A stretch of DNA of 64,000 bases, from positions 799,623 through 863,622 of the forward strand of contig JAQSDU010000014.1 of the NCBI GenBank assembly GCA_029946065.1, in the 5' to 3' direction. The notes beneath the pieces are model-generated. The model ran no database searches. It was not told the origin of the DNA and saw only the letters and a list, made by a program, of their open reading frames with translations. The position numbers were made by a program, and so were the translations under genes. Source of the DNA: Flavobacterium sp. (GTDB lineage: Bacteria; Bacteroidota; Bacteroidia; Flavobacteriales; Flavobacteriaceae). Below are positions 8,366 to 17,045 of this stretch, in pieces; within the stretch, counting starts at the first letter, position 1; each line of letters begins with the position of its first letter.

Positions 8366-9429
8366 TGAAACAAAGAAAAATCCTCTTTCTCGGAGAATCA
8401 TATCGCGCCGATGCCATCACTTGGATGGACGGCCTGAAAGAATTCGGAAACTTCGAAATTATTACTTGGGAACTCAAAACCCCAAGCAATGGCATTGTCA
8501 ACCGTATTAAAAGGATTTTTGAATTCAAGCTGGCATTTTTCAGTATAAAAAAACTGATTAAAAAACACAATCCTGATATGGTGATTGCAGAACGTACAAC
8601 AAGTTATGGTTTTTTAGCGGCACTTTCTGGCATAAGACCGGTTGCTATCGCACAGCAAGGACGCACCGATTTGTGGCCTGAAAATTCCATTTTATTGCCC
8701 TTCAAACGGATCATACAAAATTATGCCTTCAAAAAAGCAGATATCATCCACGCTTGGGGTCCAGTAATGACATTTTCGATGATAGAAGCCAATGTCGATA
8801 TGGAAAAAGTACTAATCTTACCAAAAGGCATCAAACTTGAAGTTTTTAAAAACGGCGACAAACCGGAAGCAAAATTAAACGCCATCGTCACCCGCTCCTT
8901 ACAACCGGAATATAGGCACGATACAATTTTAAAAGCTTTTGATCGCTTAAACCAAAAAGGAGTTGATTTCGTACTTACCATCGTTGGAGATGGTACCGAA
9001 CTCAAAAATCTTAAAAAACTGGCTAAAAAACTGAACATTTCCGAACGAGTGCATTTTACAGGAAGAATCCTGAATTCCGACTTACCACAACTGCTACAAC
9101 AATCCAATTTCTATTTGAGTATGCCTATTACCGAAGGCGTTTCGGCTTCTTTATTTGAAGCGATGGCAGCAGGTTGTTATCCTGTTGTGACCGACATTCC
9201 GGGAAATCAAAGCTGGATCAACCACCGTGAAAACGGACAATTAATTGAAATTGACAATGTCGAAATGCTTGCCGATGAACTCATTTGGGCATATGAAAAT
9301 ATAGATTACAGAAAAAAAGCCGTAACCGACAACCGGAAGTTCGTCGAACAAAATGCAGATTACAACACCAATATGAAAATTATTGCCGACCGTTACCACC
9401 AATTAATTAACACTTTTGAAACCGTTTAG
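8365..9429 (+). CDS. Glycosyltransferase family 4 (GT-B fold)
   Basis: A retaining GT-B glycosyltransferase of 354 residues. The C-terminal nucleotide-sugar-binding half carries the family pattern: TIVGDGTELKNLKKLAKKL, VHFTGRI, and the EGVSASLFEAMAAGCYPVV motif, where the first Glu of the EX7E pair contacts the sugar. No membrane span is evident, so it probably acts on the cytoplasmic face on a lipid-linked or nucleotide-linked acceptor. It overlaps the DUF2461 stop by 1 bp and is followed after 2 bp by an asparagine-synthase-like gene, a pairing typical of surface-polysaccharide loci. Donor and acceptor cannot be told. Confidence 0.88.
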   Translation: MKQRKILFLGESYRADAITWMDGLKEFGNFEIITWELKTPSNGIVNRIKRIFEFKLAFFSIKKLIKKHNPDMVIAERTTSYGFLAALSGIRPVAIAQQGRTDLWPENSILLPFKRIIQNYAFKKADIIHAWGPVMTFSMIEANVDMEKVLILPKGIKLEVFKNGDKPEAKLNAIVTRSLQPEYRHDTILKAFDRLNQKGVDFVLTIVGDGTELKNLKKLAKKLNISERVHFTGRILNSDLPQLLQQSNFYLSMPITEGVSASLFEAMAAGCYPVVTDIPGNQSWINHRENGQLIEIDNVEMLADELIWAYENIDYRKKAVTDNRKFVEQNADYNTNMKIIADRYHQLINTFETV

Positions 9430-9431
9430 TT

Positions 9432-11300
9432 ATGTGTGGAATTAATGGAATCCTGCATTTGCAGTCACAGAGAAAAGCCGATGAGCGCGTTGCCACCAAA
9501 ATGCGCGATGCGTTGGAACATCGCGGTCCGGATGATAAAGGTTTGTTTATCGAAAATAATATCGCTTTAGGTCACAGAAGATTGTCAATTCTTGACGTTT
9601 CTTCCGCCGGACACCAACCATTTTTGTCTGATGACGGCAGGTTTGTGATGGTTTATAATGGTGAAATTTATAATTTCCGTGAATTTTATCCGGAACTAAA
9701 AAGTAGCGGATTTGACATAAGAACCAACTCAGATACCGAAGTACTACTCAAATTATTCCAACTACATGGCATCAAAATGCTGAACCGCCTCAACGGAATG
9801 TTTGCTTTTGCCATTTGGGACAAGAAAGAAAAGAAATTGACAGTCATTCGCGACAGAATGGGCGTCAAGCCTTTATACTATACTTTTTATGACGAAACTT
9901 TTTATTTCGCATCAGAACAAAAAGCCCTTTTTACTGCCGGTGTTCCTTTAAAAATGGCACCGGACGGATTGGAAGAATATATTTTCAACCGATTTGTTGC
10001 TGGAGAAAATACGCTTTACCAAAACGTAAAAAAGCTTTTGCCGGGACATATCATGACGATTTCTGAAGACCGAAAAATCACCTCCGAAAAATGGTGGGAT
10101 TTGAAAAAAGAAATCCAAAACCAATCAAAAATTGCAGATCCTATCGATTGGTTCCGTTCCACTTTTGACGATTCCATAAAACTCCGCATGGTGAGCGATG
10201 TGCCTGTTGGCGTACTACTGAGTGGCGGACTTGATTCGTCGTCTGTGCTTGCATCTTTGCACCATCAAAATTATAAAGACATCCAGACTTTCAATATCGG
10301 ATTCAAGGAAGAAGAGCACAACGAAGCACATTTGGCGAAATTAATGGCTCAAAAATACAATTACGGTTTCCACACAATGGAACTCGAAAACAAAAATCTT
10401 TACGACAAACTTATTAAATCGACCTATTTTCAGGATGAACCGATCATGCACTTGAGTGAACCACATCTTTTGGCTGTTTCTCAAATGGCAAAACCATCTG
10501 TAAAAGTGCTGCTTTCCGGAGAAGGCGCCGATGAATTGATGGGCGGTTATGTGCGCTACAAAGCCTTGCAATATCCTACTTTATTAAATTCAATCGCCGG
10601 AATTGGAAGCATCGAAATGTTTTCGAAAAAACCACGTTACGAAAAATTATTACGCTACTCACAAATCAAAAATGATCGCGATTTAGTACTTTTCAACGGC
10701 TCGAATATTTTTCCAAAAGACATCGAAAACACTTTTGGAATCAGCCATGAGCCGAAAAATGATTACCGTAAAAATATTTATAAAGAAGCCGCTGAATTGT
10801 ATCCGAACAACCTCAGAAGACAAGCATTATACTTCGATCAACATACTTATCTATGTTCGCTTTTAGACCGAAACGACCGCTGCACAATGGGCGCTTCAAT
10901 TGAATGCCGCGAACCATTTTTGGATCCTAGACTTGTAATTGGCTTGGGTTCGCTAGAAGACAAATGGCTTTTTACAGGAAAAAAAGGCAAATATGTGTTG
11001 AAAACTGCCATGCAGCAACGTCTTCCTGAAGAAATTCTGAATTTCAGAAAGATCGGATTGAGTGCACCTTGGGGCAATTATATTACGAAAAGCCCAGCTT
11101 TCGCGGAAGAACTCGAGTCTTTTTCAAAAAGTGACTTATTCCGGATGCCGTACTTTGAAAACATCAATATTAACAAGCTAATCCAGCACTTGCAATCTGG
11201 CGACAATAGAATGACGTCGTATATCATGCCGTTGTTCACAATGCATATTTGGCTTAAAAATTATGTAGAAAACTTCACTTCCGTAAGAGATTTGCTGTAA
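9432..11300 (+). CDS. asnB: Asparagine synthase (glutamine-hydrolysing) / amidotransferase
   Basis: A class II glutamine amidotransferase: MCGINGI exposes the nucleophilic Cys2 after Met removal, followed by RGPDD, GHRRLSI and YNGEIYN in the glutaminase domain (about 1-190). The synthetase domain has the ATP PP-loop LLSGGLDSSS (near residue 265) and GEGADELMGGY. At 622 residues it matches AsnB. It could make asparagine, or, because it follows a glycosyltransferase by 2 bp, amidate a sugar acid in surface glycan synthesis as AsnB homologues in such loci do; the sequence alone does not decide. Confidence 0.9.
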   Translation: MCGINGILHLQSQRKADERVATKMRDALEHRGPDDKGLFIENNIALGHRRLSILDVSSAGHQPFLSDDGRFVMVYNGEIYNFREFYPELKSSGFDIRTNSDTEVLLKLFQLHGIKMLNRLNGMFAFAIWDKKEKKLTVIRDRMGVKPLYYTFYDETFYFASEQKALFTAGVPLKMAPDGLEEYIFNRFVAGENTLYQNVKKLLPGHIMTISEDRKITSEKWWDLKKEIQNQSKIADPIDWFRSTFDDSIKLRMVSDVPVGVLLSGGLDSSSVLASLHHQNYKDIQTFNIGFKEEEHNEAHLAKLMAQKYNYGFHTMELENKNLYDKLIKSTYFQDEPIMHLSEPHLLAVSQMAKPSVKVLLSGEGADELMGGYVRYKALQYPTLLNSIAGIGSIEMFSKKPRYEKLLRYSQIKNDRDLVLFNGSNIFPKDIENTFGISHEPKNDYRKNIYKEAAELYPNNLRRQALYFDQHTYLCSLLDRNDRCTMGASIECREPFLDPRLVIGLGSLEDKWLFTGKKGKYVLKTAMQQRLPEEILNFRKIGLSAPWGNYITKSPAFAEELESFSKSDLFRMPYFENININKLIQHLQSGDNRMTSYIMPLFTMHIWLKNYVENFTSVRDLL

Positions 11301-11326
11301 ATTTGACGGCAAGCTTTACACCGTTT

Positions 11327-12340
11327 ATGGAAATTATCGAACATTTTTCCCTGAAAAATTACAATACTTTTGGCATCGAAGCCAGCGCAAGACTTTTTGT
11401 TGCCGCAGATTCTGTCGCAGCATTAAAGACTGTTTTACAGCATAATGCTTCCGAAAAAAAATTCATTCTTGGCGGTGGCAGTAATATGTTGCTTACCAAA
11501 GATATTGATGCATTGGTCATTCATATTAATTTAAAAGGCAAAAAAGTCATCCGCGAAGACGAAGATTTTGTTTGGGTAGAAAGTCAAGCTGGTGAAAACT
11601 GGCACGAATTTGTACTTTGGACAATCGAACAAAATTTCGGCGGTCTAGAAAATATGTCTTTGATTCCAGGAAATGTTGGCACTACTCCGGTACAAAATAT
11701 CGGTGCTTATGGTGCTGAAATCAAAGACAGTTTTGTTTCTTGCAATGCTGTTAATATCGAAACGCAAGAAATCAGGACTTTTACACATGAAGAATGTCAA
11801 TTTGGGTACCGTGAAAGCATCTTTAAAAATACCGTAAAAGACCAATTTATCATTACATCTGTTGTTTTTAAGTTGACCAAACGAAATCACCACATTAATA
11901 TTTCTTATGGCGATATCACTTCAGAACTTGCCAAACAAAATGTCACTGTTCCAACATTAAAAGATGTCAGCAACGCCGTGATCGCCATTAGACAAAGTAA
12001 ACTTCCCGACCCAAAAGTTTTGGGCAACAGTGGCAGTTTTTTTAAAAATCCGATTTTGAAGCAAGCTGATTTTCAAAAAATACATGCCAAATTCCCCGAA
12101 ATGAAATATTTTGTGGTTTCGGATACCGAAGTAAAAGTACCCGCAGGTTGGCTGATTGAACAAGCTGGATTTAAAGGAAAACGCTTTGGCGATGCGGGCA
12201 TTCATAAAAACCAGGCATTGGTATTAGTGAATTATGGCAATGCGACTGGAAGTGAAATATTAGCCGTTTCTAAAAACATACAACAGACAATTTTCGATAC
12301 TTTTGGTATTGCTATTGAAGCGGAAGTCAATATTATTTAA
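11327..12340 (+). CDS. murB: UDP-N-acetylenolpyruvoylglucosamine reductase
   Basis: FAD/NADPH enzyme that reduces UDP-GlcNAc-enolpyruvate to UDP-MurNAc in peptidoglycan precursor synthesis. FAD-binding motifs are LGGGSNML and IPGNVGTTPVQNIGAYG; the active-site serine is in GNSGSFFKNP, and a YRESIF segment and the C-terminal VEINII-like end fit the type I enzyme. The ORF track begins at a TTG at 11303; the ATG at 11327 (MEIIEHFSLKNYNTFGIE) matches the usual start and gives 337 residues. It lies 26 bp after asnB on the same strand. The chromosomal mur cluster is not here, which is normal for Bacteroidota murB. Confidence 0.95.
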   Translation: MEIIEHFSLKNYNTFGIEASARLFVAADSVAALKTVLQHNASEKKFILGGGSNMLLTKDIDALVIHINLKGKKVIREDEDFVWVESQAGENWHEFVLWTIEQNFGGLENMSLIPGNVGTTPVQNIGAYGAEIKDSFVSCNAVNIETQEIRTFTHEECQFGYRESIFKNTVKDQFIITSVVFKLTKRNHHINISYGDITSELAKQNVTVPTLKDVSNAVIAIRQSKLPDPKVLGNSGSFFKNPILKQADFQKIHAKFPEMKYFVVSDTEVKVPAGWLIEQAGFKGKRFGDAGIHKNQALVLVNYGNATGSEILAVSKNIQQTIFDTFGIAIEAEVNII

Positions 12341-12418
12341 GGTGCTGGATTTTGAGTATTAGGTATTTAGCAAATCCGAATTCCTAAACCAAAACCCGTC
12401 ACCCAAAACGCAAAACCT

Positions 12419-13036
12419 ATGTACATTCCCGACATCTATAAAAACCATAATCAAGCTGAAATCGAGGGTTTTCTAAAGAACAACAGCTTCGGAATTTTGG
12501 TCAATCAAACAAATGGAAGACTTTGGGCGACGCATATTCCGTTGGAATTGGAACACAAAAACGGGAAGGCATTTTTATGCGGACATATTTCAAAAGAAAA
12601 TCCGCAATGGGAAGGTTTTACAGATAACAATCAGGTTTTGGCCGTTTTTTCGGGACCGCATGCTTATATTTCATCTTCGTGGTATGATCATGAAAACGTG
12701 CCGACTTGGAATTACATTGCCGTTCATGTTTATGGAAAAGTAAAAATAGTCGATGAAAAAACAACAATCGCAATGCTGAAACAACTTGTTGACAAATACG
12801 AATCCAATTCTGAAAATCCGGTACGCATTGAAAATTTATCAAAAAAAACAATGCTACAAGCGCGCGGCATAGTAGGTTTTGAAATTGAAATCGAATCGAT
12901 TGAAGCTACTCGAAAAATGTCACAAAACCGCAATGAAAAAAATTACAATACCATTATTGAAAAATTATCCGAAACCAAAACCGATAATGGCGTGGCTGTT
13001 GCCGAAGAAATGCGCAGGTGTCCCATTCATAAATAA
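12419..13036 (+). CDS. PaiB-family FMN-binding protein (so-called negative transcriptional regulator)
   Basis: 205 residues with a split-barrel flavin-binding fold. The opening MYIPDIYKNHNQAEIEGFLK, the ATHIPLELE segment, the GPHAYISSSWY motif and VPTWNYIAVHVYG are characteristic of the PaiB/FMN-binding group. The family was named after a Bacillus regulator of protease and sporulation genes, but no DNA-binding helix is obvious, and a flavoenzyme or general stress role is equally possible. It lies 78 bp after murB and 8 bp before a hexapeptide acyltransferase, so it probably sits in the same transcript. Confidence 0.88.
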   Translation: MYIPDIYKNHNQAEIEGFLKNNSFGILVNQTNGRLWATHIPLELEHKNGKAFLCGHISKENPQWEGFTDNNQVLAVFSGPHAYISSSWYDHENVPTWNYIAVHVYGKVKIVDEKTTIAMLKQLVDKYESNSENPVRIENLSKKTMLQARGIVGFEIEIESIEATRKMSQNRNEKNYNTIIEKLSETKTDNGVAVAEEMRRCPIHK

Positions 13037-13044
13037 TTCCAAAA

Positions 13045-13590
13045 ATGCATCCAACTATAAAAGCAGATTTATACCGATATAACGGATTGAGTGGTTTTAG
13101 CGGCTTCCTCAAAGGGCTTTGCATTCCGGGATTTAGGTATATGTATCTCGTTCGAAAATCAGCTATTTATGGTAAATTTTCATTACCTGGAATATGCTTC
13201 AGGTTATTAAAACGACGTTATAGTTATAAATACGGCTTCCAGATTCCACCCAAAACTGAAATTGGAGCAGGATTTTATATCGGTCATTATGGGACAATTA
13301 TCATTAATTCCGGTGCAAAAATTGGCAAAAACTGCAATATTAGTCCGGGCGTTACCATTGGCATGGCCAACCGCGGCGTGCGAAAAGGTTGCCCTGTAAT
13401 TGGCGATAAAGTCTGGATGGGCACAAATTGCGTGATCGTTGGCAACATTACCGTAGGTTCCAATGTCATGATCGCTCCAAATACATTTGTGAATATGGAC
13501 GTACCTAAAAATTCATTGGTGATTGGAAATCCGGGGCAAATCTTTCCTAAGGAAAACGCCACCCAATTTTACGTTGAAAATGTCTATTAG
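13045..13590 (+). CDS. Hexapeptide-repeat acyltransferase (serine acetyltransferase-like)
   Basis: A 181-residue left-handed beta-helix acetyltransferase. After a short basic N-terminal region comes a run of hexapeptide turns: IGAGFYIGHYG, INSGAKIGKNCNISPGVTIG, VIGDKVWMGTNCVIVGNITVG and APNTFVNMDVPKNSLVIGNP. The histidine in IGHYG takes the place of the catalytic base in this class. It lacks the long helical N-terminal domain of true CysE and probably acetylates a sugar or small molecule, perhaps in surface glycan synthesis given the glycosyltransferases on either side. It is the last gene of a long co-directional run; 220 bp without a gene follow. Confidence 0.85.
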   Translation: MHPTIKADLYRYNGLSGFSGFLKGLCIPGFRYMYLVRKSAIYGKFSLPGICFRLLKRRYSYKYGFQIPPKTEIGAGFYIGHYGTIIINSGAKIGKNCNISPGVTIGMANRGVRKGCPVIGDKVWMGTNCVIVGNITVGSNVMIAPNTFVNMDVPKNSLVIGNPGQIFPKENATQFYVENVY

Positions 13591-13772
13591 ATTCTATGTG
13601 GCGGATTTTAGATTGCAGATAGCAAGTAAAAAACCTGATTTATATGCTACAACTCCCGTTTCTTTTTTTTAACTATTCGAATTTACTGCTGAAATCTGCT
13701 GTCTGCCAACTGCCTCCCCTTAATTGTTAATTCTTTATCGCTTTTTCGTTCTTCCTTTTAAATATGGAATTG

Positions 13773-13780
13773 TACATTTG
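13773..13780 (+). promoter_or_regulatory. -7 box before the GT2 gene
   Basis: TACATTTG followed by C matches TAnnTTTGY and lies 30 bp before the GT2 ATG at 13811. A T-rich stretch lies upstream without a clear TTTG at standard spacing. The rest of the 13591-13810 gap shows no other feature. Confidence 0.5.
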
Positions 13781-13810
13781 CGAAAAATTTAACTGACTAT
13801 AAAAAGGACC

Positions 13811-14917
13811 ATGCTGCCACTGATTTTTTGCCTATTTATTCTCGTTGCGACGCTACAACTAATATACTATGTTATTGTTTTTGGGAAATTTGCATTTGTA
13901 AAAGCCAAAAAAAACAATCCGAAAAAAATTCCGGTTTCGGTGATTGTATGTGCCAAGAATGAGGCAGAAAATGTTGCCAAATTTATTCCGCTACTTGCAG
14001 AACAGAATTATCCTGATTACGAAATTGTGTTGATTGACGATGCTTCCAGCGATGAGACTTTAGACATTTTTGAGGATTTTGAAAAACAGTATACTAACGT
14101 CCGATTAGTGAAAGTAGCCAACAACGAAGCGTTTTGGGGCAACAAAAAATTCGCACTTACTTTGGGCATCAAGGCTTCCCGGAAAGAATACCTTTTGTTT
14201 ACTGACGCCGATTGTTATCCTACTTCCAAAAATTGGATTGCCGATATGACGTCAAATTTTACGATGCAAAAAACCATCGTACTCGGTTATGGTGCTTATG
14301 AAAAAATCCCGAATTCCTTCCTCAATAAAATCATCCGTTTTGAAACGGTTTTAACAGCAGTTCAATATTTTTCATGGGCAAAAATCGGTATGCCATATAT
14401 GGGTGTTGGTAGGAATCTCGCATACAAAAAAGACGAATTCTTCAAGGTTGACGGTTATCGCGACCATTTGAAAATACGCTCAGGCGACGACGATTTGTTC
14501 ATCAACCAAGTTGCAACTAAAAAAAACACAACAATTTGCTTTACGCCAGATAGTTTTACCTATTCTAAACCAAAAACTACTTTCTCGGCTTGGTTCAACC
14601 AAAAAAGGCGTCATGTTTCCACCGCAGCTTTATACAAACCTTTCGACAGAGCCCAACTTGGCTTGTTCTATGCGTCGCAATTACTGTTCTTTTTGTTGCC
14701 AATTGTATTGCTCGCGTTTCAATTCCAATGGATTGCAGTTGTGGCGATTATCGGTTTTAGATATATGTTCACATGGCTCACACTTGGTTTTGCTGCCGGA
14801 AAATTAAAAGAAAAAGACACGATGTATTGGTTTCCTATTGTCGAAATAGTGCTAATCTTCACACAATTGAATATCTTTATAACCAATAGTTTCTCAAAAC
14901 CCGTACATTGGAAATAA
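13811..14917 (+). CDS. Membrane-bound glycosyltransferase family 2
   Basis: An inverting GT-A glycosyltransferase of 368 residues. An N-terminal membrane segment (about 1-25) is followed by the GT2 domain: PVSVIVCAKNEAENV, EIVLIDDASSDETLDIF, a DXD-like TDADCYP, and SGDDDLFIN with a later QKRRHVSTA that matches the Q/RXXRW acceptor motif. Two or three C-terminal hydrophobic helices (about 290-360) anchor it. The active site faces the cytoplasm; the product may be a glycolipid or polysaccharide. The next gene starts inside its last codons. Confidence 0.88.
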   Translation: MLPLIFCLFILVATLQLIYYVIVFGKFAFVKAKKNNPKKIPVSVIVCAKNEAENVAKFIPLLAEQNYPDYEIVLIDDASSDETLDIFEDFEKQYTNVRLVKVANNEAFWGNKKFALTLGIKASRKEYLLFTDADCYPTSKNWIADMTSNFTMQKTIVLGYGAYEKIPNSFLNKIIRFETVLTAVQYFSWAKIGMPYMGVGRNLAYKKDEFFKVDGYRDHLKIRSGDDDLFINQVATKKNTTICFTPDSFTYSKPKTTFSAWFNQKRRHVSTAALYKPFDRAQLGLFYASQLLFFLLPIVLLAFQFQWIAVVAIIGFRYMFTWLTLGFAAGKLKEKDTMYWFPIVEIVLIFTQLNIFITNSFSKPVHWK

Positions 14918-15459
14918 AACCTTATATAGAAAAAGCGAAAATCGGCGATCAGGTAGCCTTCACTTTTCTATTGGATTATTACTGGAATGAAGTATATGGT
15001 TTTATGCTAAAGCGTACGGAAAACGAAACCGATGCCGAAGACATTACCATCGAAACTTTCTCGAAAGCTTTTGATAAAATAGCTACCTATAATCCTGAAT
15101 TTCAGTTCAATACTTGGCTGATTGCCATTGCAAAAAATGTGCATATCGATTTACTTCGTAAAAAAAAATCTTCCCTTTTTATTGAAATCACCGACGAAGA
15201 AGACCAACAAGCATACAATGTTGCCGACACCACACCATCTGCAGAAGATGAACTGATTACAGAGCAAAACCTTTCGCGCCTGTTACAGTTCATCAAGGAA
15301 TTAAAACCACATTACCAAGAAGTGATCCAACTGCGCTACTTCCAAGAATTGAGTTACCAGGAAATTGCCGATAAGATTGGTGAACCTTTGAATAACGTTA
15401 AAATCAAGCTACTTCGTGCCAAGAAATTATTGGCAGAAATTATTCAGGAGCGGAATTAA
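14908..15459 (+). CDS. ECF-type RNA polymerase sigma factor
   Basis: A 183-residue sigma factor with the region 2 core (MLKRTENETDAEDITIETFSKAFDKI, then FNTWLIAIAKNVHIDLLRKKK) and region 4 helix-turn-helix (YQEVIQLRYFQELSYQEIADKIGEPLNNVKIKLLRAKK). The start is a TTG at 14908, overlapping the GT2 gene by 10 bp; no in-frame ATG lies before the conserved region, so TTG is probably real and suggests coupled translation. No anti-sigma gene is adjacent; the next gene, after 271 bp, is a TonB-like protein. Target promoters are not known. Confidence 0.88.
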   Translation: MEIKPYIEKAKIGDQVAFTFLLDYYWNEVYGFMLKRTENETDAEDITIETFSKAFDKIATYNPEFQFNTWLIAIAKNVHIDLLRKKKSSLFIEITDEEDQQAYNVADTTPSAEDELITEQNLSRLLQFIKELKPHYQEVIQLRYFQELSYQEIADKIGEPLNNVKIKLLRAKKLLAEIIQERN

Positions 15460-15730
15460 TGAATAATAAATAATAATTGTTATTAACCTGAATCAATCTC
15501 CAGTTCCAACTATTTTTTTGCGATTATTGATTATATACGCATCCAAATCATAACTTGAATTTTCTAATTTTCTCTGCAATTATTAATTATTAACTGTTAA
15601 TTATTAATTGTCTTTCCAACCTTTTAATATTTTTCTTCATCTATATATTAAAATGCATAACTATTACGTTATAGCATTAAACACCTTCGTTTATGAAATG
15701 ACCAATACTTAACCTTTAACTATTACAATT

Positions 15731-16561
15731 ATGTCTAAATTAAGTATTTTCGACAGCGCCTGGACCGATATGGTTTTCGAAGGCCGAAACAAGGATTACG
15801 GCGCTTACCAACTGCGCAAGGAAAATCCTAGAACTACAATTATCGCACTTTTCACTGCATTGGCTTTATTGGGCGTTGCGCTCACCATTCCGAATGTTGT
15901 GAGATATTTCAATCCGCAAGCAATTGCAAGCATTCCCGATGAAACGGTTGTGCTTCATGAAGCTACAGACTTCGTTTTACCTGTCGAACCACCAAAACCC
16001 GAACCACCAAAACCTGCTGTAAAAGCTGCAGCTCCATTGACTCCCGAAGTACCGGATACTTTCAGAGAGATGCAGATGACTGAAAAACCAACTAATACAA
16101 CGCCACAAAATAATACAGAAGCTGTACCCGAAGGAAATCCGAACGGATTGATAAACGGAACGGGCTTACCAACGAGCAATGGGACTTCAACCAAAGCAGA
16201 TCCAATTCCAGCAGCACCTGATTCAGACGGAAGGGAAATACTTTTGGAAGCCAGTTTAGATGTAAAGCCTAAATTCCCAGGTGGAATGGAACGTTTCTAT
16301 AAATATGTTGGCAACAATTTTCACGCCCCGGAAGAATCCAGTAATGCTGGAGCATCCATAAAAGTATTTGTGTCATTTGTAATTGAAAAAGATGGCACGA
16401 TGACCGACATCAAGGTTTTGAGAAATCCAGGATATGGTATGGACAAGGAAGCCATCCGTGTATTAAAGTCTTTAAAAACAAAATGGGAACCGGGCATATA
16501 CAAAGGGCAGAAAGTGCGTACCGCATTTACATTGCCGATAACGGTAAAAACTCCTGACTAG
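15731..16561 (+). CDS. TonB-family energy-transducer protein
   Basis: A 276-residue inner-membrane protein with TonB architecture: a cytoplasmic N-terminus (SAWTDMVFEGRNKDYGAYQLRK, common in Bacteroidota TonB proteins), one membrane helix (about 35-55), a Pro/Lys-rich periplasmic linker (VEPPKPEPPKPAVK), and a C-terminal TonB domain (about 185-276) ending VRTAFTLPITV. It would carry proton-motive energy to outer-membrane receptors. ExbB and ExbD are not adjacent. The 271-bp upstream region is very AT-rich, with repeated TAATTATTAA runs and a weak TATTTTTC box, and no clear promoter. Confidence 0.9.
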   Translation: MSKLSIFDSAWTDMVFEGRNKDYGAYQLRKENPRTTIIALFTALALLGVALTIPNVVRYFNPQAIASIPDETVVLHEATDFVLPVEPPKPEPPKPAVKAAAPLTPEVPDTFREMQMTEKPTNTTPQNNTEAVPEGNPNGLINGTGLPTSNGTSTKADPIPAAPDSDGREILLEASLDVKPKFPGGMERFYKYVGNNFHAPEESSNAGASIKVFVSFVIEKDGTMTDIKVLRNPGYGMDKEAIRVLKSLKTKWEPGIYKGQKVRTAFTLPITVKTPD

Positions 16562-16616
16562 CAGACTACAGTAGTCGGATTGCCGAGTAAACTGTAATAA
16601 GATTTTAGTCAAACAC

Positions 16617-16662
16617 AAAAAGTCGAAAGTCGCACGCAACGGTGTAACTTTCGACTTTTTTT
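16617..16662. terminator. Bidirectional intrinsic terminator
   Basis: A 14-bp perfect stem, AAAAAGTCGAAAGT pairing with ACTTTCGACTTTTT, with a 16-nt loop and T-run on one side and A-run on the other. It sits between the convergent TonB-like (+) and PhnA-like (-) genes and can end both. Confidence 0.85.
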
Positions 16663-16694
16663 ACTGTAACCTGCCTACTACAATCTGCGAAAAC

Positions 16695-16904
16695 CTACGC
16701 TTTCTTCACAAACTCTGTGCGAAGCACCATCGCAGTTTTATTCACGCGGCAATCGATTTCTGCTGGATCGTCCGTTAGGCGGATATTTTTTACCATCGTA
16801 CCTCTTTTGATGACATCTGATGAGCCTCTTACCTTAAGGTCTTTTATTACTGTGACGGAATCGCCGTCGCTTAAAATATTGCCGTTGCTGTCTTTTACGT
16901 CCAT
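16695..16904 (-). CDS. PhnA/YjdM-family small protein
   Basis: A 69-residue protein beginning [29 protein letters not shown], the C-terminal KOW-like half of PhnA/YjdM. It lacks the N-terminal zinc ribbon of the longer proteins and is a short form. The name (alkylphosphonate utilisation) is historical; the family is not a phosphonatase and its role is unclear. It stands alone, with its own -7 box and a shared downstream terminator. Confidence 0.85.
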   Translation of the reverse strand: MDVKDSNGNILSDGDSVTVIKDLKVRGSSDVIKRGTMVKNIRLTDDPAEIDCRVNKTAMVLRTEFVKKA

Positions 16905-16923
16905 GTTATTTGTTTTTAAGGAA

Positions 16924-16931
16924 CAAAAATA
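16924..16931 (-). promoter_or_regulatory. -7 box of the PhnA-like gene
   Basis: Minus-strand TATTTTTG matches TAnnTTTG and lies 20 bp before the ATG. No TTTG -33 box is evident. Confidence 0.45.
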
Positions 16932-17022
16932 GGTTTTTTTGGTGGATTCAGTTATTGGTTTATTGGTTATCTAATGGCAATACAAATTACCAAACAACCA
17001 AATAAATACATACCTTTTTTAA

Positions 17023-17030
17023 TATATTTG
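17023..17030 (+). promoter_or_regulatory. -7 box of the MFS transporter gene
   Basis: TATATTTG matches TAnnTTTG exactly and lies 16 bp before the ATG at 17046. It falls inside the ORF-track extension (start 16974), so that extension is unlikely to be translated. Confidence 0.5.
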
Positions 17031-17045
17031 GACAAACATCCGAAC

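Noticed and set aside
15460-15730. TAATTATTAA-rich gap before the TonB-like gene as a repeat array
   Set aside because: The runs have no constant period and fit simple AT richness; no promoter box is convincing.
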